DNA from: Dokdonella sp.
GTDB taxonomy: Bacteria; Pseudomonadota; Gammaproteobacteria; Xanthomonadales; Rhodanobacteraceae
DNA: 64,000 nt
Assembly (NCBI RefSeq): GCF_017744955.1
Contig: NZ_JAGIAG010000006.1
Coordinates: forward strand, 186,001 to 250,000
Direction of reading: 5' to 3'
Part shown: positions 1 to 8,574 of the stretch, piece after piece
Position numbering within the stretch: position 1 is the first letter of the stretch
How the letters are laid out: every line of letters starts with the position of its first letter
Translations under genes and position numbers: made by a program
The notes under the pieces: generated by a model
Told to the model about the DNA's origin: nothing
The model's input: the letters and a program-made list of their open reading frames with translations, nothing else
Database searches by the model: none

Positions 1-1
1 C

Positions 2-1087
2 GTGTGGGCCGCGGACGGCCGCGCGCTCTACGTCGGCTACGACGACCACGGCAGCATGCGCGTGGCGCGCGTCGGCCTCGACGGCTCGATCCGCACGGTC
101 GCCGAAGGACTCGTCGACGGCGGCCTCGACCGTCCCTACAGCGGCGGCCAGTTCAGCGTCGCGCGCGACGGCACCGTCGCCTACACCGGCGGCTCGACGC
201 AGCGCCCGGCCGACGTCTGGGTCGCACGCGGCGACAAGCCGCGCCGGCTGACGCGCCTCAATGAATCGCTGTTCGCCGCGAAGAAGCTCGGCAACGTCGA
301 GAAGCTCGCCGTCACCGCCTTCGACGGCCTGCCGATCGACGCCTGGCTGGTCACGCCGCCCGATTTCAATCCAGCCGATCACGATCCGGCGAAGAAATAC
401 CCGCTGATCCTGGAGATCCACGGCGGCCCGTTCGCCGCCTACGGCCCGACCTTCTCGACCGACGACCAGCTCTACGCCGCCGCCGGCTACGCCGTCGTCT
501 ACGTCAATCCGCGCGGCTCGACCAGCTACGGCGAAGCGTTCGCCAACCAGATCGACAAGGCCTATCCCGGCCGCGACTACGACGATCTGATGAGCGCGGT
601 CGACGCGGCCATCGCCAAGGGCTTCGTCGACAAGGACAACCTGTTCGTCACCGGCGGCTCCGGCGGCGGCGTGCTGACCGCGTGGATCGTCGGCAAGACC
701 GACCGCTTCCGCGCCGCGGTCACGCAGAAGCCGGTCATCAATTGGTCGAGCTTCGTGCTGACCGCGGACATGACGCCGTTCTTCGCGCGCTACTGGTTCG
801 GCAAACTGCCGTGGGAAGACCCGCAGGGCTACTGGGCGCGCTCGCCGCTGTCGCTGGTCGGCAACGTCAAGACACCGACGATGGTCGTCGTCGGCGCCGA
901 GGACTACCGCACGCCGAACAGCGAGTCGGAGCAGTACTACGAAGCGCTGCAGCTGCGCGGCGTGCCGACGATGCTGGTCAAGGTGCCCGGCGCGAATCAC
1001 GGCGGCCTCGCCGAACGGCCGTCGCAGTCCGCGGCGAAGGCATCGGCGATCCTAGCCTGGTTCGAGCGCTACCGCACGAAGCCGTGA
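2..1087 (+). CDS. S9 family peptidase (prolyl oligopeptidase type), 5'-truncated
   Basis: This is the C-terminal part of a serine peptidase of the prolyl oligopeptidase/acylaminoacyl-peptidase family; the gene starts upstream of the window. The first ~85 residues look like the end of a beta-propeller, and the rest is an alpha/beta-hydrolase domain. The nucleophile is Ser220 of the fragment in TGGSGGG, with Asp301 in GAEDYRTP and His333 in GANHGG completing the triad. Oxyanion-type HGGP lies near residue 140. Such enzymes cleave small peptides in the periplasm or cytoplasm; the missing N-terminus hides any signal peptide. A strong hairpin follows the stop codon. Confidence 0.9.
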   Translation: MWAADGRALYVGYDDHGSMRVARVGLDGSIRTVAEGLVDGGLDRPYSGGQFSVARDGTVAYTGGSTQRPADVWVARGDKPRRLTRLNESLFAAKKLGNVEKLAVTAFDGLPIDAWLVTPPDFNPADHDPAKKYPLILEIHGGPFAAYGPTFSTDDQLYAAAGYAVVYVNPRGSTSYGEAFANQIDKAYPGRDYDDLMSAVDAAIAKGFVDKDNLFVTGGSGGGVLTAWIVGKTDRFRAAVTQKPVINWSSFVLTADMTPFFARYWFGKLPWEDPQGYWARSPLSLVGNVKTPTMVVVGAEDYRTPNSESEQYYEALQLRGVPTMLVKVPGANHGGLAERPSQSAAKASAILAWFERYRTKP

Positions 1088-1452
1088 CCGCAAGCGGCGA
1101 ACGCGGGTCTCGCACCGCGATTCGTCCTTGCTTCGCGACGAGGCCGGCGCGACGCCGGCCTCTTGGCCGTCCGCCGGCCGCACGGTAACCTGCCGCGCAT
1201 CGGAGACCGGGGAGGCTCATGGGGATTGCACGCCTCGCGACCGGCGCGTTCGCCGTCGCGATCGGTCATCTTGCGCATTTCAGCTGCCGGACCTCCGCGA
1301 GCGACGGCTCGTCTGAACGAGGCCGGCGCCGGGGAAACCCGCGAAGCGCCGGTTTCGGAACCATGACCCACGAACGCCTTCGGGCCGCGTGACGACGGAC
1401 GCATCGTCGCGATCGCAGCCTTCTCCACCTTCCATCCCTGAAAGGAATCCGC
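1088..1452. other. Intergenic region without a convincing gene
   Basis: Apart from a terminator-like hairpin near its left end, this 365-bp gap shows no ORF with a ribosome binding site or recognisable product. The last ~15 bases contain the AAGGAA ribosome binding site of the downstream SPFH gene. Confidence 0.6.
1140..1164 (+). terminator. Hairpin terminator after S9 peptidase
   Basis: GAGGCCGGCG and CGCCGGCCTC form a perfect 10-bp stem around a 3-nt CGA loop, followed by a short TT. The stem is very stable but the T tract is weak, so intrinsic termination is likely rather than certain. Confidence 0.55.
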
Positions 1453-2364
1453 ATGTCCCGCTTCCGCAGCGCCACCGGCCAGTTGCTCCCGGAAAAGATC
1501 GTCCGCGACGTCGCGATCGTCGCAGTCGCCGTCCTGCTCGTTTGGACGTTCTGGCCGTTCCGCCAGGTGCCCACCGGCTCGCGCGGCGTGCGCACGCAGT
1601 TCGGCGCGATCAAGGGCATCGAATCCGAAGGCCTGGTGTTCGTGCCGCCGTGGCAGAACGTGAACCTGTTTTCGGTGCGCGCCGAAGCCGCGCACATCGA
1701 CAAGGCCACCGGCTCGACCAGCGACACGCAGCCGGTCGACACCGACCTGACCGTGCGCTACTCGATCCTGCCCGACCGCGTCAGCGAGGTGTACGAGAAG
1801 TACAGCCACAACGGCGACATGTCCTCGTACGTGCAGACCGCCACGCAGGAAGTGTTCAAGGCCGTCACCGCGCGCTACAACGCGCCCGACCTGATCGCCA
1901 AGCGTGCGCAGGTGTCCAACGACATCCTCGAACAGCTGCGCCAGAAACTCGACAAGTACGGCGCGCAGGTCATCAACATCGACATGCGCACCTTCGCCTT
2001 CTCCGAAAGCTACATGAAGGCGATCAACGACAAGGTGACGCAGGAGCAGCTGCGCCTCGCCGCCGAGAACAAGGTGCGCACGGTCGAAGCCGAACAGAAG
2101 CAGAAGGTCGCCGTGGCCGAGGCCGAGGCGAACGCGCTGAAGGCGCAGGCCGACGGCGAAGCCTACGCCACCGTCAAGGCCGCCGAGGCGCAGGCCGAGG
2201 CGCTGCGCGTGCAGAACGAGGCGCTGGCGCGCAGCAAGGAAGTGCTCGAGCTGCGTCGCATCGAGGTCGAGCGCACCAAGGCGGAGCGCTGGAACGGGCA
2301 GTTGCCGACGAACATCTACGCCGGGACGCCGATTCCGTTCTTCGATCCGCAGAAGGGTGGTTGA
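1453..2364 (+). CDS. SPFH/Band 7 (prohibitin-type) membrane protein
   Basis: A 303-residue SPFH (stomatin/prohibitin/flotillin/HflK-C) protein. One N-terminal transmembrane helix (about residues 15-35) anchors it. The Band 7 domain spans roughly 35-200, followed by an Ala/Glu/Lys-rich coiled coil (about 200-280) typical of ring-forming prohibitin-like proteins. Such proteins organise membrane microdomains or hold membrane proteases in place. AAGGAA lies 7 bases before the ATG, which fixes the start. No protease partner gene is adjacent, so the specific role is open. Confidence 0.88.
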   Translation: MSRFRSATGQLLPEKIVRDVAIVAVAVLLVWTFWPFRQVPTGSRGVRTQFGAIKGIESEGLVFVPPWQNVNLFSVRAEAAHIDKATGSTSDTQPVDTDLTVRYSILPDRVSEVYEKYSHNGDMSSYVQTATQEVFKAVTARYNAPDLIAKRAQVSNDILEQLRQKLDKYGAQVINIDMRTFAFSESYMKAINDKVTQEQLRLAAENKVRTVEAEQKQKVAVAEAEANALKAQADGEAYATVKAAEAQAEALRVQNEALARSKEVLELRRIEVERTKAERWNGQLPTNIYAGTPIPFFDPQKGG

Positions 2365-2472
2365 GACTCTGGTCGTGTGTGACTTCGACTGTGCCGAGCG
2401 TCCCGTATCAGAAACGCATCCACTCGCGATCGACGCTCCGTCGGTTCACATGGCGCGCGAGGTGCGAAACGA

Positions 2473-2868
2473 TCAGCCCGGAACGACACGCATGGATTGC
2501 ACGACGTAAATAATGACCATGCCGGTGGCGGCGAGAAGCACGAACGTGAGCGCCGACAGCTTGATTGCACCGCTCCATCCCAAGGCTACCCCGTTTGCAT
2601 CCGCGGCTCTCGCGCGGAAAAACCATCCGCCAAGTAAGACGCCGAGGACGATGTCCAACGCGGAAACGACAAATGCTGGAACGGAGCTCGCCAAAACCCT
2701 TGAACCGGTACTCATGCCGATGGACATAAGCATCAGCAAGAACGCAAACACGAAGCTGTGGGCCCATCTAACCCTGGATCGCCTAAGCAGAAATGCGGAT
2801 GCCTTTGTGTAGAGCGCATACAGAAGGAGCGAGACGGCCGCCGGGATGAGTGAAACAAGTACGTTCAT
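2473..2868 (-). CDS. Small four-helix membrane protein, unknown function
   Basis: A 131-residue integral membrane protein with four predicted hydrophobic helices (about residues 2-22, 37-58, 64-82 and 105-128) and an Arg-rich loop after the first. The ATG at 2868 has AGGAG 6 bases upstream, so the longer frame reaching 2964 is not the likely start. I do not recognise the family, and neither neighbour suggests a role. Confidence 0.6.
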   Translation of the reverse strand: MNVLVSLIPAAVSLLLYALYTKASAFLLRRSRVRWAHSFVFAFLLMLMSIGMSTGSRVLASSVPAFVVSALDIVLGVLLGGWFFRARAADANGVALGWSGAIKLSALTFVLLAATGMVIIYVVQSMRVVPG

Positions 2869-3133
2869 GGAAACTCCTGAATGCCTCTGTCGAACGATAT
2901 TCTCACGGAGAAATGTCCGCCCAAACCCTTCGACGCCGAAGAGGTCGGTGGGGATGCCTTCCAACGCTTGAACTGTGCGGCATGAAAACGAGGCGTCGGT
3001 CGAGCCAACACGATCCGCCGCCCTAGACTGAACGACTCCGAACGCGAAGGCCGCTTTGCGCGATAGGAAATCCCACGCGGCTCCGTTATCGCCGACCGAA
3101 GACCTGCATCGTGCCGGTCATTCGGACATTCCC

Positions 3134-3640
3134 ATGCTCAGGATTCTCATCACGACGGGCCTCCTGCTCGCCGCCTTTTCCGCCACCGCGGCGGAACCTG
3201 CCGCCCATGCCGCCGATCCGGACAAGGTCAGCCGCGGCCGCTACGTCGCGCTGATCGGCAGCTGCAACGACTGCCACACCAACGGCTTCGCGCCGAGCGG
3301 CGGCAAAGTTCCCGAGTCGCAGTGGCTCACCGGCAGCAATCTCGGTTTCAGCGGCCCGTGGGGCACGACGTATCCGAGCAACCTGCGCACGAAGATCGGC
3401 GCGATGGATCTGGCGACTTGGAAGGCCTATGCGCGCACGCTGACCACGCGGCCGCCGATGCCGTACTGGGCGCTCAACGAGATGAGCGACGCGGACCTGG
3501 AAGCGTTGTGGTCGTTCGTGAACTCGCTCGGCCCGGCCGGCGAAGCCGTTCCCGCGGGGCTGCCGCCCGGCCAGGAGCCGGCCGGACCGGTCGTGCGTTT
3601 CCCGGCGCCGCCGCCGCCGGAGTCAGCCGGCAAGCCTTGA
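3134..3640 (+). CDS. Secreted mono-haem cytochrome c
   Basis: A 168-residue exported protein. It has a signal peptide (about 1-20, ending ATAA) and one CNDCH haem-binding motif (CxxCH, about residue 44). The PPMPYWALNEM segment supplies likely axial methionine candidates. The tail is proline-rich. Size and single haem fit class I diheme-like or c-type electron carriers that work in the periplasm. An in-frame upstream ATG at 3056 exists, but the signal peptide only makes sense from 3134. No oxidase or dehydrogenase partner is adjacent. Confidence 0.8.
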   Translation: MLRILITTGLLLAAFSATAAEPAAHAADPDKVSRGRYVALIGSCNDCHTNGFAPSGGKVPESQWLTGSNLGFSGPWGTTYPSNLRTKIGAMDLATWKAYARTLTTRPPMPYWALNEMSDADLEALWSFVNSLGPAGEAVPAGLPPGQEPAGPVVRFPAPPPPESAGKP

Positions 3641-3759
3641 TGCACCGGCGGGCGGGAGGTCGCTGCGCCATGGCGGAACGCGGCGCGTTCGATCATCGCG
3701 CGTGCCCTCCTCCGCCGGCACGCGCCCATCGGTCGACGCGGTACCCTAGCGACGCATCG

Positions 3760-4584
3760 CTACTCCCAGCGCACGTTCAAGTGGTCGATGTTCAACGTCC
3801 AGCTCTTCTTCGTATCGGGCACCGCCGCGAAGAACCAGCCGCCGAGCGTGCTGGGCAGCTGCGGATAGCGGTAGCTGATCCGCTTGTCGTTCACCACCAC
3901 CTGCCACGGGCCGCACTGGCTGCCCGTCGCGTACCGGCATTTCCGCAACGTGTATCTCGTCGTGTACTCGCCGTGCGCGTATTCGGAGGTCAGCTTGACC
4001 TTGTAGCGGTACGGCGCGTTCAGCAGCGGAACGCCCATCATCTCCGTCGCGAAGACGCAGTTGTCGTCGAATCCGCCACCCTCCTTGGAGACGGCGCCGG
4101 CGACCTCGATGACGGTCGTCACCGGATTGGACTGGGTCGTGCGGCTGCAGGCGTAGCCGTTGGTGTGCGTTTGCGACCACTCCCCCGCGACGTAGCCGAA
4201 CACCAGGCCGTGTCCCCGGTAGGGGTAATTCGGATTGACGGTGACCGTGTACTTGTCGCCGCGCAGGAACAGGACAACGTGGGCGAGATTGTCCGTGTCG
4301 AAGTACCCGCCATCCGAATAGAACTCGAACTCGGCGACGTGTTTGGTCTTGCCGGCGGGCCTGGCCACTCCCGGCGGCGTCGAGATCAGCTCGAGAACGC
4401 CCCAGATTCCTTGCGGGCTGGCGACGTAGGTTCCGCAGCACGACGACGTCACCGTCGCGTTGCGGGTGGTCTTGTCGTAGCGGATCAGGTAGTCGCCGTT
4501 CTGCGCCCGGGCCGATGGGCTGGAAAGGAATCCGAGCGGAAGGAAAGCGGATGCCGCGAGTAGAAGGCTCATCTGTTTGCGCAC
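3760..4584 (-). CDS. Secreted protein of unknown function
   Basis: A 274-residue exported protein. A GTG start at 4584 (GAGG five bases upstream) gives MRKQ followed by a clear signal peptide ending in ARA. An internal ATG at 4572 would give the same mature protein. The mature part is rich in Tyr, Gly and Thr, has scattered Cys (including a CC pair near residue 50) and looks like a beta-rich extracellular domain. I do not recognise a family. Confidence 0.7.
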   Translation of the reverse strand: MRKQMSLLLAASAFLPLGFLSSPSARAQNGDYLIRYDKTTRNATVTSSCCGTYVASPQGIWGVLELISTPPGVARPAGKTKHVAEFEFYSDGGYFDTDNLAHVVLFLRGDKYTVTVNPNYPYRGHGLVFGYVAGEWSQTHTNGYACSRTTQSNPVTTVIEVAGAVSKEGGGFDDNCVFATEMMGVPLLNAPYRYKVKLTSEYAHGEYTTRYTLRKCRYATGSQCGPWQVVVNDKRISYRYPQLPSTLGGWFFAAVPDTKKSWTLNIDHLNVRWE

Positions 4585-4814
4585 ACTCACCTCTTCGATC
4601 GTGCATGGTTTCGCAAGAGCCGCGTCGGACCGCTTCGATCGTCGCACTATCGCTCCCGAGTTCGACGGCATCGCCGTACGCGCCGTCGGCGAGGATCGCA
4701 CAACCGCGGCTGCTGGAACCGATCGGAAGCAGATGCCGGCCGCCGTCGTGCAATGCGAATCCAGCCGGATCGCAACGCGCGCATCCATCGGCGCCCGACC
4801 TCGGCTCGACCGGC

Positions 4815-5216
4815 TCAGTCCGTCGCGCGCTCCCTGAATCGCAGTGGCCCGGCCGCACTTCCGACAGCCGAACACACGGCGGAACGTACGGGCCCGGCAG
4901 GCAACTGGATCCTGACTGCCCGAGAAGGACGCAGGAAGCGCGGGAGAGCGAAGTGCCAGCGGGGCACCTGCGGCCAGGCGAGATAGCCGAGAAGCGCGCC
5001 CCAGAGCTCCCGCGCCAGCGGCGGATCGTCGACCGACGCGGCAACGACGTCGGTGACGACCGCGGTCGCCGGCAGCGGCGCGGAAGAGCGCCATTCCGAC
5101 GGGTCGCCGACGGCGAGAACGACGCGCTCGCCGTTCACGACCTGCCATGCCACGCGGTTCCGCAGGGATCGCTCGCCGATACTGCTGCGAGTTTCGGTGA
5201 TCAGGATCGCTTCCAC
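4815..5216 (-). CDS. Hypothetical protein
   Basis: A possible 133-residue protein starting at GTG 5216, with GAGGG about 7 bases upstream. It has no signal peptide or motif. Its first 100 residues have a balanced composition (many Val, Trp, Leu), while the last 30 are Ala/Arg-rich and look less convincing. It could be a real orphan gene or a chance ORF in GC-rich DNA. Confidence 0.35.
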   Translation of the reverse strand: MEAILITETRSSIGERSLRNRVAWQVVNGERVVLAVGDPSEWRSSAPLPATAVVTDVVAASVDDPPLARELWGALLGYLAWPQVPRWHFALPRFLRPSRAVRIQLPAGPVRSAVCSAVGSAAGPLRFRERATD

Positions 5217-5312
5217 GTCGTGCCCTCGTTCGAGCGCCGGCGGCCTGCGCGCGCTGATTGACGCTTGGATGAAAAACGGCGTCGCCGGACTAGCGTCGGC
5301 CGACGAGCGTGT

Positions 5313-5639
5313 TCAAACCGCGCCATGCGACGACACGCGCTCATAGCCGTTTCCGCGTCCGCTGAGCCAGTTCAGCTGCGCCTTGCCGATACGGCGCAGG
5401 TGCGCCGCCGCGGCGAGGAACAGTGGCTGCTCGAGGTCCGCGTCGGCGAGCAGCCGGCGCCGCCCATCCGCTTCGATGCAGAGGAAATGCGCTTCGTCGG
5501 GCGTGTCGGTGTAGCTGCGCGCGACGAAGCAGAGGCCGTCTTCCGCGAAGCGATAGACGTCGTACTCGTAGTGGTACTCATACATGCCGTCCGCGCCAGG
5601 TTCGCTGGCGTCGACCTCGCGGACGCATTCGACGTGCAC
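5313..5639 (-). CDS. Hypothetical protein downstream of GFA gene
   Basis: A 108-residue acidic protein with many Tyr, Asp and Glu residues (for example YEYHYEYDVYRF near residue 20). No membrane segment or signal peptide is visible. The GTG start at 5639 lies 12 bases after the stop of the GFA-family gene, so the two are probably co-transcribed. I do not recognise the family. Confidence 0.6.
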   Translation of the reverse strand: MHVECVREVDASEPGADGMYEYHYEYDVYRFAEDGLCFVARSYTDTPDEAHFLCIEADGRRRLLADADLEQPLFLAAAAHLRRIGKAQLNWLSGRGNGYERVSSHGAV

Positions 5640-5651
5640 GGCCCGCCTCGC

Positions 5652-6041
5652 CTAGAACCAGTAGTCCACGACGCATCGACCGTCGCGCGGCAGATCCTCG
5701 AACGTGTCCAGTCCGTCGAAGTGGTCGATGGGAATGTCGGCAACCGCGCCAGGTTCAGCCAGACGCAGGTTGACGGCGATCCGGCGGCGTCCCTGCTCGT
5801 CGATGCGCTTGCCGCGCCAGAAGGCCATACATCCACACGCGGGACAGAAGTGGAATTCGAGCGCGCTGCCGCGCACGAACGGCTGCGTGCGGCCGGAGAC
5901 CGAGATGCCTTCGCGCTCGTAGTCGTAGGCCCAGAGCACGCCGTAGCGGCGGCAGGCCGTGCAGTTGCACGCCGTCGCGCCGTCGGGCCGGCCGGCGAAC
6001 GTCCAGCGCACCGCACCGCAGAGACAGGATCCTTCGATCAT
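5652..6041 (-). CDS. GFA family protein (CENP-V/GFA zinc domain)
   Basis: A 129-residue protein of the glutathione-dependent formaldehyde-activating (GFA) family. The zinc-ligand pattern is complete: CLC near residue 6, CNC near residue 25 and FCPAC near residue 68. Many members have no proven link to formaldehyde, so the substrate is unknown. GAGGAG lies 8 bases before the ATG. It probably heads a two-gene unit with the small acidic protein downstream. Confidence 0.85.
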   Translation of the reverse strand: MIEGSCLCGAVRWTFAGRPDGATACNCTACRRYGVLWAYDYEREGISVSGRTQPFVRGSALEFHFCPACGCMAFWRGKRIDEQGRRRIAVNLRLAEPGAVADIPIDHFDGLDTFEDLPRDGRCVVDYWF

Positions 6042-6249
6042 GATCTCGCTCCTCGCTTCCCGTTCGGGGAAGCCGTTCGTGGGAATCCCGGAAAATCCCG
6101 GTTGCCGTCATTCTCGCGGACACGGGACTGCGCAGGCACGGATGCCGCAGCGAATCGTCGCGCAGCGAACGGGCCGAGGAACGCGCAGCGAACGCTGCGC
6201 GTCATCCGCCGGACTCAGGCGAAACTCTTCGCCGGCCGGCCGACGAACC

Positions 6250-6741
6250 TCAGGACGTGCCCGGCACGCGCGTGAACACCGCGGTGCGCATGGCCGGCGT
6301 GCCGTCCTTCTTGAAGTACGCCTCCGTCTCGGTCAGGGCCTTGCCGTCCTCGCTCAACGAATAGACGCGCGTCGACGTCGGCGCGCCCTGGTAGGCGAAC
6401 TGCATCACCAGCACGTTCGGCGCCGGCATCTTCGCCGCGCACGTGTCGACCCAGTACGTCCCGCTCGCCTGACCGGGCGTGCCGTCGAGAGACAGCGTCG
6501 AATCCGAATACAACGTCTTGTCGGCCTGGTCGACGATCTCGACGTGCGTCTTCCATTTTCCGTCGGCGACCGCGCGGAATTGGAGATCGACACGCTTCGG
6601 CCGCATCTGCGGCGGCATCGGCAACGTGCCGACATCCAGGCTCCAGTGGCCGGCCAGCGGCGAAGCGGTAACCGATCCGGCGGATACGGGGGCGGCCGCG
6701 GATATCGCGGCGGCCATCAAGGCAACGAGCATCGCTTTCAT
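6250..6741 (-). CDS. Secreted protein of unknown function
   Basis: A 163-residue exported protein. From ATG 6741 (AGGAAC upstream) a signal peptide of about 21 residues ends in VSA. The mature part looks like a single beta-rich, lipocalin-like domain (GHWSLDVGT start, then alternating strands). An ORF start at 6783 also exists but would bury the signal peptide. No family is recognised with certainty. Confidence 0.65.
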   Translation of the reverse strand: MKAMLVALMAAAISAAAPVSAGSVTASPLAGHWSLDVGTLPMPPQMRPKRVDLQFRAVADGKWKTHVEIVDQADKTLYSDSTLSLDGTPGQASGTYWVDTCAAKMPAPNVLVMQFAYQGAPTSTRVYSLSEDGKALTETEAYFKKDGTPAMRTAVFTRVPGTS

Positions 6742-7074
6742 GGGGTTCCTCGTGGATGGGATGACGTGCAGCGCCGGCAACATCGATGTCGATGAAGGCC
6801 GAATCGTCCGCGTCCCCTTGGCCCCAACCCCGAGAACGTCGCAGCGCGTCGATCATCGACGCCGACCGGCGACGGGTCAAGCCGATCACGCGTGCGAATG
6901 CGCGGTCCTGCTGCGTCGACGGCCAGTTCGGCGACGGCGAGCCTCGTCCGGAAAGGGAGGCTGCTCCGAAACGACGCCGGTTCGCGTCCCCGGCATCGTC
7001 GAAGAGCATTCCGACTCGTTCCGGGAAACCCCGATGCGGAGCAAGCCCGACGGCTTGCTCGGCGCATGCAGGCG
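6742..7074. other. Intergenic gap, nothing convincing
   Basis: About 330 bp between two minus-strand genes. ORFs cross it in several frames, as expected in GC-rich DNA, but none has a good ribosome binding site or recognisable sequence. Confidence 0.5.
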
Positions 7075-7434
7075 TCAGCAGAAGCCTGGCTCGACCAGCT
7101 GGCGCACTTCGCAATCCAGTTCCCAGCCGTCCGCGACGTGCAGCTCGACGAACCGCTCCGTCAGCGCAATCGCCTCCTGCAAGGAGCCAGCTTGCAGCAT
7201 GGCGTAGCCGCCGATCACTTCCTTCGTTTCGATGAAGGGACCGTCGATGACGCTGATCTTGCCGCCGCGAAGGCGAACGCGCTTGCCTTCGGCCGTCGGC
7301 ATCAGGCCGGCGGTGTCGAGCAACGTGCCCGCCTGGGTCATCTCGCCCATGAGCTTGCCCATCTCGCTCATCAGGCGCTCGCTGGGCTGCTTGCCGGTGT
7401 TCTCCTGGATTCGGATCAGTGAGAGGAATCGCAT
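7075..7434 (-). CDS. DGPF/YciI-family protein
   Basis: A 119-residue YCII-related protein with the hallmark DGPFIETKE motif (about residues 65-73). Related genes are usually paired with ECF42-type sigma factors, as a second copy in this window is (53645-54040); this copy stands alone. GGAGA lies 7 bases before the ATG. An ECF42-like promoter candidate is present at 7503-7529, which suggests control in trans by the distant sigma factor. The biochemical role of DGPF proteins is not established. Confidence 0.85.
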   Translation of the reverse strand: MRFLSLIRIQENTGKQPSERLMSEMGKLMGEMTQAGTLLDTAGLMPTAEGKRVRLRGGKISVIDGPFIETKEVIGGYAMLQAGSLQEAIALTERFVELHVADGWELDCEVRQLVEPGFC

Positions 7435-7502
7435 CGTGGTTCTCCGTTTTGGATGAGTGGACGGCGGCTTCCGTTCGGAAAGCGCGCCGCTTCCACCTCG
7501 AC

Positions 7503-7529
7503 GACGAACGGGGAACCGCGGAATCGACG
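7503..7529 (-). promoter_or_regulatory. ECF42-like promoter candidate for the lone DGPF gene
   Basis: On the minus strand CGTCGA (-35-like, 7529-7524) is followed by 17 bases and CGTC (-10-like, 7506-7503), about 70 bases before the ATG. This matches, with one mismatch, the TGTCGA / CG(A/T)C pattern I recall for ECF42 promoters. The same geometry recurs before the ECF42-linked DGPF gene. Confidence 0.4.
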
Positions 7530-7584
7530 TCGCAAAGCACGATGACGCGGAGCCGCGCCCCTCGCCGCTCCGCTCACACTCCGG

Positions 7585-7968
7585 TCAGCCCGCTGGCGTC
7601 GAATGGATGACCGCCTCGACCCGATGGCCGTCCGGATCGATCAAGAATGCCGCGTAGTAATCGGGGCCGTAGTGCGGCCGCAGTCCGGGAGGCCCGTTAT
7701 CCCGCCCGCCGATCCGCAACGCCGCGGCGTGGAAGGCATCCACCGCCGTCCGGGACGGTGCGGCGAAAGCCAGGTGAAATCCGGGACCGGGAGGCGACGC
7801 GGCCGGATCGAGGTTCAGCAGCAGAAGATCCTGACCGTCGACCAGGCCGTAGCCGATCGACCGGGGGCCGTCGAAGACTCGACGAAACCCGAGCGCGCCG
7901 AGCGCCGCGTCGTAGAACGCGCCGGACAGCGCCAGGTCACGAACGCCGAGTGAGAGGTGATGGAGCAT
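7585..7968 (-). CDS. VOC (glyoxalase/bleomycin-resistance) family protein
   Basis: A 127-residue single-domain VOC protein. It begins MLHHLSLGV, with a metal-ligand type His at residue 3 or 4, and ends with the family's DPDGHRVEAV segment carrying the second conserved acidic ligand. Two beta-alpha-beta-beta-beta modules are apparent. VOC enzymes act on small organic substrates with a divalent metal; the substrate cannot be told. The frame is open to 8163, but homology begins at 7968. The ribosome binding site is weak. Confidence 0.8.
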   Translation of the reverse strand: MLHHLSLGVRDLALSGAFYDAALGALGFRRVFDGPRSIGYGLVDGQDLLLLNLDPAASPPGPGFHLAFAAPSRTAVDAFHAAALRIGGRDNGPPGLRPHYGPDYYAAFLIDPDGHRVEAVIHSTPAG

Positions 7969-8162
7969 GCGGTTGGCCCGATCCGGGATTGGCGCCGCGC
8001 CGCGGAGGGCTTCGGCGTGCGCGGAACAATTCGGTGCAGCGTCGCACACATCCCGCCGGCACCGCCAATGCCATCCGAAACGCGCACTCCGGATCCGTTC
8101 CGCGCTACCGTTCGCGCTGCAGCGAACTTTCCGACACATCACGCCGAGAGGCAGCCTCTGCA

Positions 8163-8558
8163 ATGAGCTACGTCGTCATTTCCAGTTTCGAGAACCTCTC
8201 TACCGGCGATCTGCAATCCCAGGGCGAAGCGATCACCGTGTTTCCGTCGGAGGCGCCGGCGCGCTCCCATTTCGCGGACCGCGCGTCGGCACTCGCCACC
8301 GCCGTCCGCAAGGCCCGCGAAGACGACGTCGACGCTACCTTCGTCACCTGGCTGCTGATCCTGCGCATGCCGCTCGAGGTCGCCGGCGTCGAGGAGGCGC
8401 TGGAAGACCTGGAGCTGGTCGTCGAGGAAACCGACACCGTCGACGATCCGTTCGGCGAACTGGTCGTCGACTACCAGGGACGCCGATACGAGCCGTCCGC
8501 GGAAGCGGAGCATCCGCGGAAGGACGCGTTGCAGACGCTTGAAGCGTGGTTGACCTGA
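8163..8558 (+). CDS. Hypothetical acidic cytoplasmic protein
   Basis: A 131-residue protein with no signal peptide or membrane helix and a strongly acidic middle (a run of Glu/Asp/Val, about residues 78-100). GAGAGG lies about 10 bases before the ATG. It ends 16 bases from the convergent MATE transporter gene. I do not recognise the family. Confidence 0.6.
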   Translation: MSYVVISSFENLSTGDLQSQGEAITVFPSEAPARSHFADRASALATAVRKAREDDVDATFVTWLLILRMPLEVAGVEEALEDLELVVEETDTVDDPFGELVVDYQGRRYEPSAEAEHPRKDALQTLEAWLT

Positions 8559-8574
8559 TTGGTGGCGTCTGCCG